Assembly (NCBI RefSeq): GCF_001650905.1
Contig: NZ_LXYG01000012.1
Coordinates: forward strand, 62,001-126,000
Direction: 5' to 3'
Source of the DNA: Balneola sp. EhC07
GTDB lineage: Bacteria; Bacteroidota; Rhodothermia; Balneolales; Balneolaceae
Length of the DNA: 64,000 nucleotides
This document shows positions 7,902 to 16,641 of the stretch, one piece after another. A program made the translations under genes and the position numbers. Under the pieces are notes generated by a model that was not told the DNA's origin, searched no databases, and was given only the letters and a program-made list of their open reading frames with translations. The stretch's first letter is position 1. Each line of letters opens with the position of its first letter.

Positions 7902-9731
7902 ATGGCAAATAACTTCTCACTTACAGGTATAACAGATAGTCAATCTGTTAATTTACAAGACGATCAGAAAGGTGATGGTGGTTTATTCAGATTACCCGTT
8001 CTTGATGTTGTTTCTTATTCGATTGCTCTTATTTGTACTCTTTTCTTTCTCATCTTTGCGATTGATGAATCCATGTCAGTTTCATGGTTCTTTATTTCTG
8101 AGATCATAGCACTGTGTTTAATTCCTGTTCTTTCGAAACAAGGGTTTGAAACAATTGCTAAATTTCTTCTCATCCTTTATGTAGATATAGCGATAATAAT
8201 ACTCAGCTCAATTTTTGACGGAGAAGCAGAGATACAGTATTTCCTGATTCCTGCTATGGGCTTATCTATTCTTCTTTTTGAATCCGGACATAATCGGATC
8301 AGAAATGTTTCCATATTTATATCTGTGGTTTCGTACTTCATCATAGATTTTATAGCTATAGACAGGGTATCTCTCAGTCCGGAAACAATTGATTACGTGA
8401 GATGGGGAGTAATAGCAGCGGCCTTTGTAACCACATGGATCATATTTAACATATTTTCAGAATCGAAAGAGAGAGCAGAGCAAATTACCAGAGAATTCTT
8501 AGAGAAGGAGAAAGAACTGAACAGGCAATTAAGCCTTAAACAGGACGAGCTTCAGGAATACATCGAAAAATTGGAATCAACCAGTGAGCAGTTAAAGAAA
8601 AGTTCTTCAGCTAAATCTGATTTCCTGGCAACCATGAGTCATGAGATCAGAACGCCAATGAATGCAATACTGGGAATGACAAATTTTCTGAAAGAGGATA
8701 ATCCCAGAAAAGATCAGCTTGAATCAATTAACATTGTAGATTTCTCAGCCAAAACGTTATTGAGCCTGATCGATGATATTCTTGATTTTTCAAAAATAGA
8801 TGCCGGAAAAATTGAGTTTGAACAAACGGACTTTGAACTAAAAGAACTGGTTAGTACGGTATCAGAATCGTTTAAAACTACTGCCGTAAATAAAAAGGTT
8901 GAGCTGATAACAGAGATAGGAGAGAAGCTCCCGAAATACCTGACAGGAGATCCTGCCAAGCTCATTCAAATCCTTAATAATCTTGTTAGCAACGCTTTGA
9001 AATTCACTGACAAAGGTTATGTGAAAATTTTTGTACAATGTGTTGCAGAAAAAAATAAAAAAGTAGATGTTGAGTTCAAGGTTTCAGATACAGGAATTGG
9101 GATTGAGGAGTCCAGATTGGACTCGATATTTGAAAGTTTTGTGCAAGCTGATAAAAAAACAAAAAGGTTGTATGGCGGCACTGGTTTAGGATTAAGCATC
9201 AGTAAAAAGTTAGTTGAACTGCAGAATGGTTCAATTTCAGCCAAAAGTACATTAGATAAAGGCAGCGAGTTTATTGTTCTGCTTACATTTGGGAAACCCG
9301 AAAACAAAGAAAACACAGACGCAGGTAGAGTGGAAACTCAGGAAGAAAACATAGAAGGTCTAAAAGTTATAGTTGCGGAAGATAATCTTGTGAACCAAAA
9401 GGTTATGCAAAGTTTTCTGAGAAAATGGAAAGTTGATGCTACCATTGTTTCTAACGGACTTGAAGCCATAGAAGCATTGAAAAGTAATGAGGTCGACTTG
9501 ATTCTAATGGATCTGGAAATGCCTGAAATGGACGGATATGAAGCTGCAACTGCCATACGTAATCTGGAGGATGCAACGAAAAAGAATATCCCGATAATAG
9601 CCTTAACGGCAGCAGCACTTAACGAAGTAAAAGAAAAAGTGTATTCAGTGGGAATGAATGATTTCGTTACCAAGCCTTTTAATCCGGTTGAACTCAGAAG
9701 AAAACTTTCCGAAATAAATAAAGCTATTTAG
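7902..9731 (+). CDS. Membrane hybrid histidine kinase with receiver domain
   Basis: A 609-residue sensor: hydrophobic N-terminal part with about five or six membrane segments (35-185), a coiled coil (about 188-235), HisKA with ATMSHEIRTPMN (His247), HATPase_c with NNLVSNALKFTDKG, DTGIGIEESRLDSIF and GGTGLGLSISKKLV, and a C-terminal receiver (about 485-605) whose phospho-acceptor is Asp537 in LMDLEMPEMDG and conserved lysine 591 in TKPF. No periplasmic sensor domain is evident, so the signal is probably sensed in or near the membrane. No DNA-binding regulator follows; output may pass to an unlinked partner. Its last 8 bases overlap the convergent PaiB-like gene. Confidence 0.95.
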   Translation: MANNFSLTGITDSQSVNLQDDQKGDGGLFRLPVLDVVSYSIALICTLFFLIFAIDESMSVSWFFISEIIALCLIPVLSKQGFETIAKFLLILYVDIAIIILSSIFDGEAEIQYFLIPAMGLSILLFESGHNRIRNVSIFISVVSYFIIDFIAIDRVSLSPETIDYVRWGVIAAAFVTTWIIFNIFSESKERAEQITREFLEKEKELNRQLSLKQDELQEYIEKLESTSEQLKKSSSAKSDFLATMSHEIRTPMNAILGMTNFLKEDNPRKDQLESINIVDFSAKTLLSLIDDILDFSKIDAGKIEFEQTDFELKELVSTVSESFKTTAVNKKVELITEIGEKLPKYLTGDPAKLIQILNNLVSNALKFTDKGYVKIFVQCVAEKNKKVDVEFKVSDTGIGIEESRLDSIFESFVQADKKTKRLYGGTGLGLSISKKLVELQNGSISAKSTLDKGSEFIVLLTFGKPENKENTDAGRVETQEENIEGLKVIVAEDNLVNQKVMQSFLRKWKVDATIVSNGLEAIEALKSNEVDLILMDLEMPEMDGYEAATAIRNLEDATKKNIPIIALTAAALNEVKEKVYSVGMNDFVTKPFNPVELRRKLSEINKAI

Positions 9732-10347
9732 ATGAATCGAGGTTTCGTTTCATAATTGCGCTTATATCTTCCCTCCCTAAATCTTCCATCTTAGCAATTA
9801 CACTTTTCTGGTCCTTATCAGGCTTATTCTGATTGAATTTGAATTTACCTTCCATTTTTGAGATCTCAATTTCCAATCCCACAATCGCTTTTAAGTCAGT
9901 GTTGTAATCTTTTTCAGGTACTTCATCAAGCTTCCAGCCTGTGTTTTCCTGATCTTCATGAAAATGTGTGAGCTCTTTAACCATTTTGTTCAGCTCAGCG
10001 GCATCTTCTATAACCTTAGGTTTGCCGAACACATGAACTGTTGCGTAATTCCAGGTGGGTACTTCAGCTCGGTTTACGTACCAGGCCGGCGAGATATAAC
10101 TGTGTGGACCTTGAAAAACCACTAATACACCTTTTGCCTCATCTAACTTTTTCCAGTGCTTATTTGCCTTCGCAAAGTGAGCGATCAAAGTTCCGTGTTT
10201 GCCTTTTTGTCTGTGTACTAAAAAGGGGAGGTGAGTAGCTTCAGGCTGATCTTGATGCTGGCTGAAGATAATTCCGAAATTATGTTCTTCGATCAGGTCA
10301 AAAAGCACATCCGGATTTTCTTCTTTAAAGGAAGAGGGTGTATACAT
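9724..10347 (-). CDS. PaiB-family FMN-binding protein
   Basis: A 207-residue protein of the FMN-binding negative transcriptional regulator family (PaiB-like split-barrel). It begins MYTPSSF like other members and has the typical blocks THLPFLVHRQ, LIAHFAKANKHWKKLD, VFQGPHSYISPAWY and PTWNYATVHVFGKP. The founding member is encoded beside the acetyltransferase PaiA and influences sporulation and protease genes in Bacillus; in other bacteria the role is mostly unknown and may be flavin- or heme-related oxidoreduction. It converges on and overlaps the hybrid kinase gene. No paiA is next to it. Confidence 0.92.
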   Translation of the reverse strand: MYTPSSFKEENPDVLFDLIEEHNFGIIFSQHQDQPEATHLPFLVHRQKGKHGTLIAHFAKANKHWKKLDEAKGVLVVFQGPHSYISPAWYVNRAEVPTWNYATVHVFGKPKVIEDAAELNKMVKELTHFHEDQENTGWKLDEVPEKDYNTDLKAIVGLEIEISKMEGKFKFNQNKPDKDQKSVIAKMEDLGREDISAIMKRNLDSSK

Positions 10348-10403
10348 ATGGTTTTTCAGCGAAGATACTACATAATTTATTTTTGTACCTATATGTATTC
10401 AGA

Positions 10404-10440
10404 GCAAAAAAAGCCGATTCTTATTTACGAACCGGCTTTG
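10404..10440 (-). terminator. Terminator of the small basic-protein gene
   Basis: AAGCCG-A-TTC and GAA-C-CGGCTT form a 9-bp stem with one mismatch around a short loop, preceded on the + strand by a run of A (T run on the - strand). It lies 20 bases past the stop of the minus-strand 39-residue gene and so supports that gene being a real transcription unit. Confidence 0.8.
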
Positions 10441-10460
10441 TGTAAAAAATTTAGTCTAAA

Positions 10461-10580
10461 TTATTTACGACCACTTTTCTTTGCTTGACCAACTTTCTTC
10501 GCAGGAGCTGCATTCTTAGCTGAAGATTTAGTTTGGTTGACAGCAGGCTGTTTAAATTTATTAGCCATTGCTTTATCCAT
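10461..10580 (-). CDS. 39-residue Lys/Ala-rich basic protein
   Basis: A short reading frame: begins MDKAMANKFKQPAV, continues with an Asn/Ser/Ala stretch and ends QAKKSGRK before TAA at 10461-10463. It has nine lysines and one arginine against one acidic residue, and Ala/Pro-Ala-Lys-Lys pieces like those of histone H1-like or ribosome-associated tails. An in-frame stop lies just upstream, so the start is ATG 10580 or the second Met at 10568 (MANKFK, 35 residues). Its own strong terminator follows 20 bases downstream. GGCGGGAG lies about 20 bases upstream, too far to be a normal ribosome binding site. Nucleic-acid binding is a guess from charge alone. Confidence 0.6.
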   Translation of the reverse strand: MDKAMANKFKQPAVNQTKSSAKNAAPAKKVGQAKKSGRK

Positions 10581-10818
10581 TGGATGTTTTGGTTATGTTC
10601 TCCCGCCTGTTTTGGCGAAATCGTAACCCATGATCAGACTGTTTTAATTCTGATCATTAAATAATGGTACGAAGAATTTTGATCATTTCAACTAGTTTTA
10701 GAACCGGATAAAAAATATTTTTTTGATCATTGAATATTTCAGGCATTCACTTTTTCTGTTATTTTAAAACTGTTAAAGGTGAAAGATTTTAATAATTGAA
10801 TAAACGGAATAACCGGGG

Positions 10819-11565
10819 TTGATAGAACATCAGATCAAATTGAATTCATTTTTCGAGACTACATATTTATTTTCTTCATATTCAGCTGAGCATCTGTTCT
10901 TGCTGATCGGATTCGTAGTTTTCTTTGTGTGGTTTATTCGCTCCTTGAAACAAAAACCTGAATCGATTCAGCAAAGGATACTGCTTGTTCTCGCTCTGTT
11001 TCTTACTGTTCTGCAATTGGCAAAGATTCCTCTGAATCACTATACGGGTGTTTTTGATGTTACCAAAGATATTCCTCTGCATATGTGCAATTTCCTTCCC
11101 ATGATCATGGTTTGGGTGTATGCAACTAAAAACAGAACCGTTTGGGCTACGATCTTTTTCTGGATCATATTGGGGGTTTCCCAAGCCAATTTTACTCCTT
11201 CCGTAGAATTCTCATTATTTCATTACGATGCCATTCGGTACTGGATGGTTCACCTGATGTTGGTTTTGCTGGGGCTTTATCCTGCGATCGTCTGGGGATG
11301 GGAACTGGAATTAAAAGATGTGGGAAGATCATTTATAGCTCTGAATGTGGTAGCAGGTGTGATCTATTTTTTAAATCTGATCCTGGACAGCAATTATCTG
11401 TATGTAATGGATAAACCACCGGGAACTACTTTCTTCAGTCTGCTTCCTGAATGGCCGGTCTATATTCTGGTTCTGGAAGCGATCATCATCGTTTGGTCGC
11501 TAATGGTTTGGGGAGTTTTTAGGATGGTTAAGAGCCGTGTTGTTAATAAAAAGGCTGTTATATAA
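10819..11565 (+). CDS. TIGR02206/YwaF-family integral membrane protein
   Basis: A 248-residue polytopic membrane protein with about seven hydrophobic segments. It carries the hallmarks of the YwaF/TIGR02206 family: PLHMCNFLPM after the third segment and NYLYVMDKPPGTTFFS with LPEWPVY before the last. Function of the family is unknown. The reading frame has no ATG before residue 94, so translation most likely starts at TTG 10819 (Ile-Glu-His next), preceded by ACCGGGG. Transcription is divergent from the small basic-protein gene; the 238-base gap between them holds the start regions. A repeat-rich 576-base gap follows. Confidence 0.88.
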   Translation: MIEHQIKLNSFFETTYLFSSYSAEHLFLLIGFVVFFVWFIRSLKQKPESIQQRILLVLALFLTVLQLAKIPLNHYTGVFDVTKDIPLHMCNFLPMIMVWVYATKNRTVWATIFFWIILGVSQANFTPSVEFSLFHYDAIRYWMVHLMLVLLGLYPAIVWGWELELKDVGRSFIALNVVAGVIYFLNLILDSNYLYVMDKPPGTTFFSLLPEWPVYILVLEAIIIVWSLMVWGVFRMVKSRVVNKKAVI

Positions 11566-11719
11566 CCGTTATTACGTGGATGTCCTTTTAAACCAATCCG
11601 GATCTCGGACATACTACGCGAGATGGTCAAGATTGAGGCTTGTTCTGACCCCATCTGTCTTCCCCTTGGATAAGGGGAAGGACTTTTTAATTACATCACA
11701 ATAGTATTAAAAACCCAGG

Positions 11720-11744
11720 GTCATCCTGAACTCGTTTCAGGATC
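11720..11744 (+). repeat. GTCAT-type palindromic repeat, copy 1
   Basis: A 25-bp element starting GTCAT with stem ATCCTGAAC / GTTTCAGGAT. The same element, differing by one base, is at 63616-63640, and an inverted copy with two compensating stem changes at 63727-63751. A split version lies inside the restriction enzyme gene. Confidence 0.8.
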
Positions 11745-11867
11745 TTTGTGAGGTCTGGTAGTTTAATCAGGTCTACCGGCTCTGTTTTCTAACCCACTTA
11801 CACAAACGCAGGGCTGAAGCCCTTGCTAGCTTATGAACGAGGCTTTATTCTATCCTATGTAATTAAG

Positions 11868-11891
11868 GTCATTCCTGCGGAGGCAGGAATC
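11868..11891 (+). repeat. GTCATTCCTGC palindrome
   Basis: A 24-bp GTCAT-led palindrome with stem GATTCCTGC-like arms (ATTCCTGC / GCAGGAAT) and a GGAG loop. It shares the GTCAT start and GATC-like end with the other copies but has a different stem, so it is a sister type of the same class. Confidence 0.7.
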
Positions 11892-12141
11892 TGGATCGTC
11901 ATCACAGGCATGTTTCTCTAAACCAATCCAGATCTCGGGCATACGCCGCGAGATGACCTACTTACTCCATTCACGATCCCGAGAATTCGGAAGAAGTGAT
12001 CTCCCGAATATGTTTGGAATTTAGTTTATGGAGATTGCTTCGTCGTATGCACTCCTCGCAAAGGGCATCTCAAAATTTTACAAGCATTCCTTTCTACTGA
12101 GTTTCTCTTTCGCTATAATCCGTTGATAATAAAAGGAGAAG

Positions 12142-15100
12142 ATGATCAATTTTCAGACTAAGAAGGTTCGGCAGGGTATTAATAAAGCATATCTTAAAGT
12201 AAATGTTAAGCAGGGTGACTTAAACACGTTCAAAGATGAAGCAACAACCTACCTAAACAATCTTAAGCAAGCTCAAGGCGAAAGTGAAGAGCACTTTAAA
12301 GGGTATTTAAAAGATTTTCTACAAGATGCTTTTTATTCGAATGCAGAAAAGTTAGTGAATACCAGTGACCGAATTGATCTGGCTATTTACTCTGGAAAAT
12401 CTAAATCGACTTCTGTTGATGTAATTATTGAAGCCAAGCGACCTGATAACAAATCGGAAATGATCAGTAAGGACAAGCTGAATCAAAAAGCTTTTCAGGA
12501 AGCGCTACACTACTATTTTGATGAGCGAGAAAAAGGTAACGACAGCATCAAGCAAGTAGTAATTACCAACTATACTGAGTTTTTTATCTTCGATGCGCAG
12601 GAAATAGAACGCCTCTTCTATTCTAAGAAAAAACTGGTAAAGACCTATAAGGAATGGCAAAACGACGGAAAAGTATCAGGTAAAACAGAATTCATATACG
12701 GTAAGTTTGAAGAGTTTATAAAAAACTCAGAAGGAACGCTTACTGGAATTTATGCGGACCTGAACAATTACAAAAAGCAACTTAGCACAACAGGAGATGA
12801 AGACACCGACAAAAAGTTAATTCCTCTGTATAAACTGTTTTCGCCTGAGCATCTAACTAAAAAGAGCTTTGCCAACGATAGTAACTCTCTGGATAAAGGC
12901 TTTTATAATGAGTTGCTTCATATTCTGGGATTACAAGAAGTAAAAGAGGGAAGTAAACGACTTATTCAGCGATTATCCGAAGATGATCGCAATACAGGAT
13001 CTTTAGTAGAAAATACCATTGCCACGCTGAAGTACGATCAGCATATGAATGAAGTGCGTGACGCAAAAATCCAGTATGGTGACAGCGAAGACGATCAGTT
13101 ATTTGGTGTTGCACTGGAACTGGTAATTACCTGGGTGAACCGCGTTTTATTCTTAAAGCTGTTGGAAGCGCAGTTATTAGCGTATCATAAGTTTGATGAG
13201 AAGTTTAAGTTTTTGGTGTTTGAAGGAATCATTGATGAATATGACGAACTAAACAAGCTCTTTTTCAGAGTGCTTGCGCTAAAGAACAACGACAGACCGG
13301 AATCTTTACAAAAGAGATTCGGACATATTCCTTATCTAAATTCTTCTCTTTTTGATTCTACTACGTTAGAAAAGAAGACCATCCAAATTTCGGGACTGGA
13401 TGATAAAGCGTCACTTCCCATTTATAACCGAAGCGTATTCAGAAAAAGTGCCAATCCGCCGAAAGGCTCTCTTAATACCTTAGAATATTTACTCCGTTTT
13501 TTAGATGCCTATAACTTTAGTGCAGAAAGTTCAGGCGGAATTCAGAAGGAAGACAAAGCCCTTATAAATGCTTCAGTTCTTGGATTGATCTTCGAAAAAA
13601 TTAATGGCTATAAAGACGGTTCGTTCTTTACTCCCGGATTTATAACCGAATACATGGCTCGGGAAACGCTGCGTAAGTCGGTGGTTGACAAACTGAACGA
13701 TGCTTTTGATTGGGATTGTAAGGAATTCAATGAATTACATCGTAAAGTTGAAAGTACATCGCTTGGAGAGGTAAATGCTGTTATTAACTCCATCACTATT
13801 TGTGATCCCGCCGTGGGTTCCGGTCATTTTTTGGTGAGTTGTTTAAATGAATTGCTAGCCATAAAAGCAGAATTGAAAGTGCTTTGTGATGTGGAAGGAA
13901 AGCGCATTCCATATTTGGATATTGCAGTAGAAAACGATGAACTGGCGATCGAGCACAACGGTGAACTGTTTGAATACAAAGTAAATCACGAATGGAAGAA
14001 TGAACTTGTTGAACGAAGCCACGCCGGACAAGATCGCCAACGAATTCAAAAGGCATTATTCCACGAAAAGAGATCTCTGATAGAACACTGTTTATTCGGA
14101 GTAGATATAAACCCGAATTCAGTAAAGATCTGTCGGCTTCGTTTATGGATAGAACTACTAAAGCACGCTTATTATAAAGAAGACCGTCATGCTGAACTTG
14201 ATACTGAATCGAGTTCAGCACAGGTTTCAGCATCTGTGGAGGCTTCGAAAGAAAAATATGTCCCATTCTCCGAACTCGAAGTACTCCCCAACATAGACAT
14301 TAATATAAAGCAAGGGAATTCGCTGGTAAGTCGGTTCGGGTTAGACGAAGATCTGACGGCGATATTTAAGAAAAGCGAACACTCACTAGAAGACTACAAA
14401 CAAGCGGTAAAGAATTACAGGGAAACACGTGACCGTTCTGAAAAACAGCGCCTGCAAAAACTGATCAATGATATAAAAGAAGAGTTCTCAATTGGACTTG
14501 AGCAATTACATCCTGAACGAGTTAAGTTGAAGGAATTAATTGCTAAACATCATAAACTATCAACTCAGTTTGATATGTTTGGAGATGATATTGAGGGTGA
14601 AGCAGGATCAAGAAGAGCACGAATTAAAAAAGCAGAGCAGGAGCTTGAAAAACAACAAAATATTGTAGATGAAATGGAGGCGGGCACATTTTACCGTGAA
14701 GCCTTTGAATGGCGCTTCGAATTCCCGGAAGTGTTAGATGACAAAGGAAATTACAAAGGCTTTGATGTAGTGATTGGGAATCCGCCGTACATTCGTCAGG
14801 AAGAGTTTAAGGATATTAAAACCTTTTTAGAAAGCAAATATACTACCTATGCTGGCACGGCAGATTTATTTGTCTACTTTGTAGAATTAGCTTTTCAAAA
14901 CCTGAGAAAAAAGGGTGAATTTATTTTCATCATACCTAATAAATGGATGAGAGCAGGATATGGAAAAAACCTCAGAAATTTCCTTAAAGATTATCGCATT
15001 CAATCTATTTTGGATTTTGGGGACCTGCCTGTATTTGAAGAGGCAACAACATATCCTTGCATTCTGTCTGTTTCTAAAAACGAACCAAAAGTAGAGTTTG

Positions 15101-16080
15101 AAGCCGTAAGTATTGAAATTTTGGAATTTCCAAATGGCTTAGAAGAGTATATTAAAAGTAACAAAATAGATGTTTTAGCTAATGAATTACCTGAACAAGG
15201 TTGGGCTTTAATTGATGCTCAAGAGCAGAAATTATTAATAAAATTAAGAGGAAAAGGCATTTCACTTGGTGAGTATGTAGACGGTAAAATTTTTAGAGGA
15301 GTATTAACTGGACTTAATGAAGCTTTTATAATAGACAGTGAAAAAAGAAGTGAACTTATCCAACAAGACAGGAAAAATGAGCAAATAATAAAGAAATTTT
15401 ATTCCGGGAGAGATATAAATAAATATTCAATTAATGACAGTAATAAATACTTAACATTTTTACCATGGCATTTTCCATTACATGAAGATGAAACTATAAA
15501 TGGATCTTCTGACTTAGCAGAAAAGAATTTTAAAGCGAACTATGAACCGTTATATAAGCATATAGAAGTTTATAAGAAAAAACTTCTAAAAAGAAATAAA
15601 GCTGAAACTGGAATTAGATACGAATGGTATGCACTTCAAAGATATGCATCGTCTTACTATAAAGAGTTTGAGAAGAAAAAAATTGTTTGGCCAGAAGTTA
15701 GTAAAACAAGTTATGTTGCATTAGATGAAAGTAAAGCATTCTTAAATAAAACCTGCTTTTTTATACCTATTTCTGATCTTTATTTAGTTGGTTTATTAAA
15801 TTCAAGTTTGGTTCAATTTTATCTAGATAAAACAGTCTCGAAAATGAGGGGTGGCTACTTCTTATTAAGTGAAATCTACATGGAAAAAATTCCTATCCTT
15901 AATTTTAATAGTAATAGAAGTGAATTATTTGAATCTAAAGTCACCCAAATCCTCTCCCTCAAAAAAGAAAACCCAGAAGCCGATACTTCAAAACTAGAAG
16001 CCGAGATAGACCAACTGGTTTACGAGCTGTACGGCTTAACCGAAGAAGAAATTGCTATAGTAGAGGAGAGTGTGGGGTGA
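12142..16080 (+). CDS. Type IIG restriction-modification enzyme (Eco57I-like)
   Basis: A 1312-residue single-chain enzyme combining DNA cleavage, adenine N6-methylation and target recognition. The N-terminal nuclease part shows a PD-(D/E)XK pattern: Asp79 in DRIDLA and E97-A-K99 in VIIEAKRP. Methylase motif I is DPAVGSGHF at 555-563 and the catalytic motif IV is NPPY at 880-883 in VIGNPPYIRQEEF. The C-terminal part (about 980-1260) is the TaqI-like target-recognition region, with YSGRDINKYSI. No separate methylase or specificity gene is adjacent, as expected for this class. Two oddities: a palindromic repeat is inserted in frame near residues 682-698, and GC falls from about 40% to below 33% between roughly 15070 and 15950, the recognition region, then recovers. 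The start has a strong AAAAGGAG site. A candidate toxin-antitoxin-chaperone module follows after 65 bases. Confidence 0.92.
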   Translation: MINFQTKKVRQGINKAYLKVNVKQGDLNTFKDEATTYLNNLKQAQGESEEHFKGYLKDFLQDAFYSNAEKLVNTSDRIDLAIYSGKSKSTSVDVIIEAKRPDNKSEMISKDKLNQKAFQEALHYYFDEREKGNDSIKQVVITNYTEFFIFDAQEIERLFYSKKKLVKTYKEWQNDGKVSGKTEFIYGKFEEFIKNSEGTLTGIYADLNNYKKQLSTTGDEDTDKKLIPLYKLFSPEHLTKKSFANDSNSLDKGFYNELLHILGLQEVKEGSKRLIQRLSEDDRNTGSLVENTIATLKYDQHMNEVRDAKIQYGDSEDDQLFGVALELVITWVNRVLFLKLLEAQLLAYHKFDEKFKFLVFEGIIDEYDELNKLFFRVLALKNNDRPESLQKRFGHIPYLNSSLFDSTTLEKKTIQISGLDDKASLPIYNRSVFRKSANPPKGSLNTLEYLLRFLDAYNFSAESSGGIQKEDKALINASVLGLIFEKINGYKDGSFFTPGFITEYMARETLRKSVVDKLNDAFDWDCKEFNELHRKVESTSLGEVNAVINSITICDPAVGSGHFLVSCLNELLAIKAELKVLCDVEGKRIPYLDIAVENDELAIEHNGELFEYKVNHEWKNELVERSHAGQDRQRIQKALFHEKRSLIEHCLFGVDINPNSVKICRLRLWIELLKHAYYKEDRHAELDTESSSAQVSASVEASKEKYVPFSELEVLPNIDINIKQGNSLVSRFGLDEDLTAIFKKSEHSLEDYKQAVKNYRETRDRSEKQRLQKLINDIKEEFSIGLEQLHPERVKLKELIAKHHKLSTQFDMFGDDIEGEAGSRRARIKKAEQELEKQQNIVDEMEAGTFYREAFEWRFEFPEVLDDKGNYKGFDVVIGNPPYIRQEEFKDIKTFLESKYTTYAGTADLFVYFVELAFQNLRKKGEFIFIIPNKWMRAGYGKNLRNFLKDYRIQSILDFGDLPVFEEATTYPCILSVSKNEPKVEFEAVSIEILEFPNGLEEYIKSNKIDVLANELPEQGWALIDAQEQKLLIKLRGKGISLGEYVDGKIFRGVLTGLNEAFIIDSEKRSELIQQDRKNEQIIKKFYSGRDINKYSINDSNKYLTFLPWHFPLHEDETINGSSDLAEKNFKANYEPLYKHIEVYKKKLLKRNKAETGIRYEWYALQRYASSYYKEFEKKKIVWPEVSKTSYVALDESKAFLNKTCFFIPISDLYLVGLLNSSLVQFYLDKTVSKMRGGYFLLSEIYMEKIPILNFNSNRSELFESKVTQILSLKKENPEADTSKLEAEIDQLVYELYGLTEEEIAIVEESVG
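14186..14234 (+). repeat. GTCAT-type palindrome embedded in the restriction gene
   Basis: GTCATGCTGAACTTG (14186-14200) and GGTTTCAGCATC (14223-14234) are the two halves of the same GTCAT palindrome seen in the intergenic gaps, separated by a 22-base insert that itself contains GTTCAGC (14213-14219), able to pair with GCTGAAC (14191-14197). Stem changes relative to intergenic copies are compensated on the other arm. The frame stays open and encodes RHAELDTESSSAQVSAS, a low-complexity stretch between two conserved methylase blocks (RLWIELLKHAYY and LEVLPNIDINIKQGNSL). Confidence 0.75.
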
Positions 16081-16113
16081 TGATGCGATTAAGGAACGTT
16101 ATTAATAAAATAA

Positions 16114-16131
16114 TTGTCAATTTATTGACAA
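16114..16131. promoter_or_regulatory. Inverted repeat before the toxin-antitoxin genes
   Basis: TTGTCAA (16114-16120), four bases, TTGACAA (16125-16131), 14 bases before the first gene of the candidate TAC operon. Such a dyad is where an XRE-type antitoxin would be expected to bind for autoregulation. The second half also resembles a -35 TTGACA but the spacing to the ATG is too short for that use. Confidence 0.45.
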
Positions 16132-16145
16132 ATGCACTATTTTAG

Positions 16146-16637
16146 ATGACTTTTTCGTTTAACATAGTGCCATTTTATGAAGGAAAAAGAGCAAACTTCT
16201 ATACAATTATTATCGAAGGTGAAGAATTACCTGAAGGAGATAAATTTTTGAGCAATGAAAGAGTTAATACAAACTCTCATTTTAATAAATTGAAACAAGT
16301 CTTTTTCAACTTATTGAATCGTTTTGGGGCAAGACAACAATTTTTTAAAGATGAAGGTCTTGCAGGCGACATGGTAAATGCCTTTTACGTAAGGAGAGGT
16401 AATTTAAGATGGTATTGCTTAAGATGGAGCGAGCAAATGGTAATATTTGGTAATGGTGGAGTAAAAACTGTTAGAGCAACTCAAGACGACCCATATTTAA
16501 AGAATTGTGAATACTCGTTAAGATGGATAGACAAATGCCTTACTATTGCCCTTAAAGAAGGAAAGATTTCAGTATCAGGAGATGGGAAACTTTCCGGTGA
16601 TTTGAGGTTTAACAAAGAAGATTACATTAATCTATAG
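16146..16637 (+). CDS. Candidate toxin of a toxin-antitoxin-chaperone module
   Basis: A 163-residue protein I do not recognise by family. Its C-terminal half has a RelE/HigB-like pattern: a helix (about 46-62), then FYVRRGNLRWYCLRW and a strand pair ending MVIFGNGGVKTVRA, followed by a helical stretch with basic residues. It is the first gene of a tight three-gene operon: 4 bases to an XRE-type antitoxin gene and 8 bases from that to a SecB-like gene. Toxin-first order with an HTH antitoxin is the HigBA arrangement. The N-terminal 60 residues are longer than in classical RelE toxins. Composition is AT-rich, pointing to transfer. The toxin role is inferred from context and weak fold resemblance only. 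Confidence 0.6.
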   Translation: MTFSFNIVPFYEGKRANFYTIIIEGEELPEGDKFLSNERVNTNSHFNKLKQVFFNLLNRFGARQQFFKDEGLAGDMVNAFYVRRGNLRWYCLRWSEQMVIFGNGGVKTVRATQDDPYLKNCEYSLRWIDKCLTIALKEGKISVSGDGKLSGDLRFNKEDYINL

Positions 16638-16641
16638 CGTT

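Larger units (their letters stand above)
11566..12141. repeat. Repeat-rich gap without genes
   Basis: This 576-base gap holds at least six palindromic or repeated pieces and no supportable gene: a 36-bp repeat in two copies (11590-11625 and 11920-11955, a few differences, each with a GATCTCG...CGAGAT stem); a CTTCCCCTT...AAGGGGAAG dyad near 11658-11680; GTCAT-type palindromes at 11720-11744 and 11868-11891; and AGGGCT-GA-AGCCCT near 11812-11825. Different palindrome types packed together are typical of REP-like sequences accumulating at a neutral site. The gap forms the left edge of the restriction/TAC region. AAAAGGAG just before 12142 is an unusually good ribosome binding site. Confidence 0.75.
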
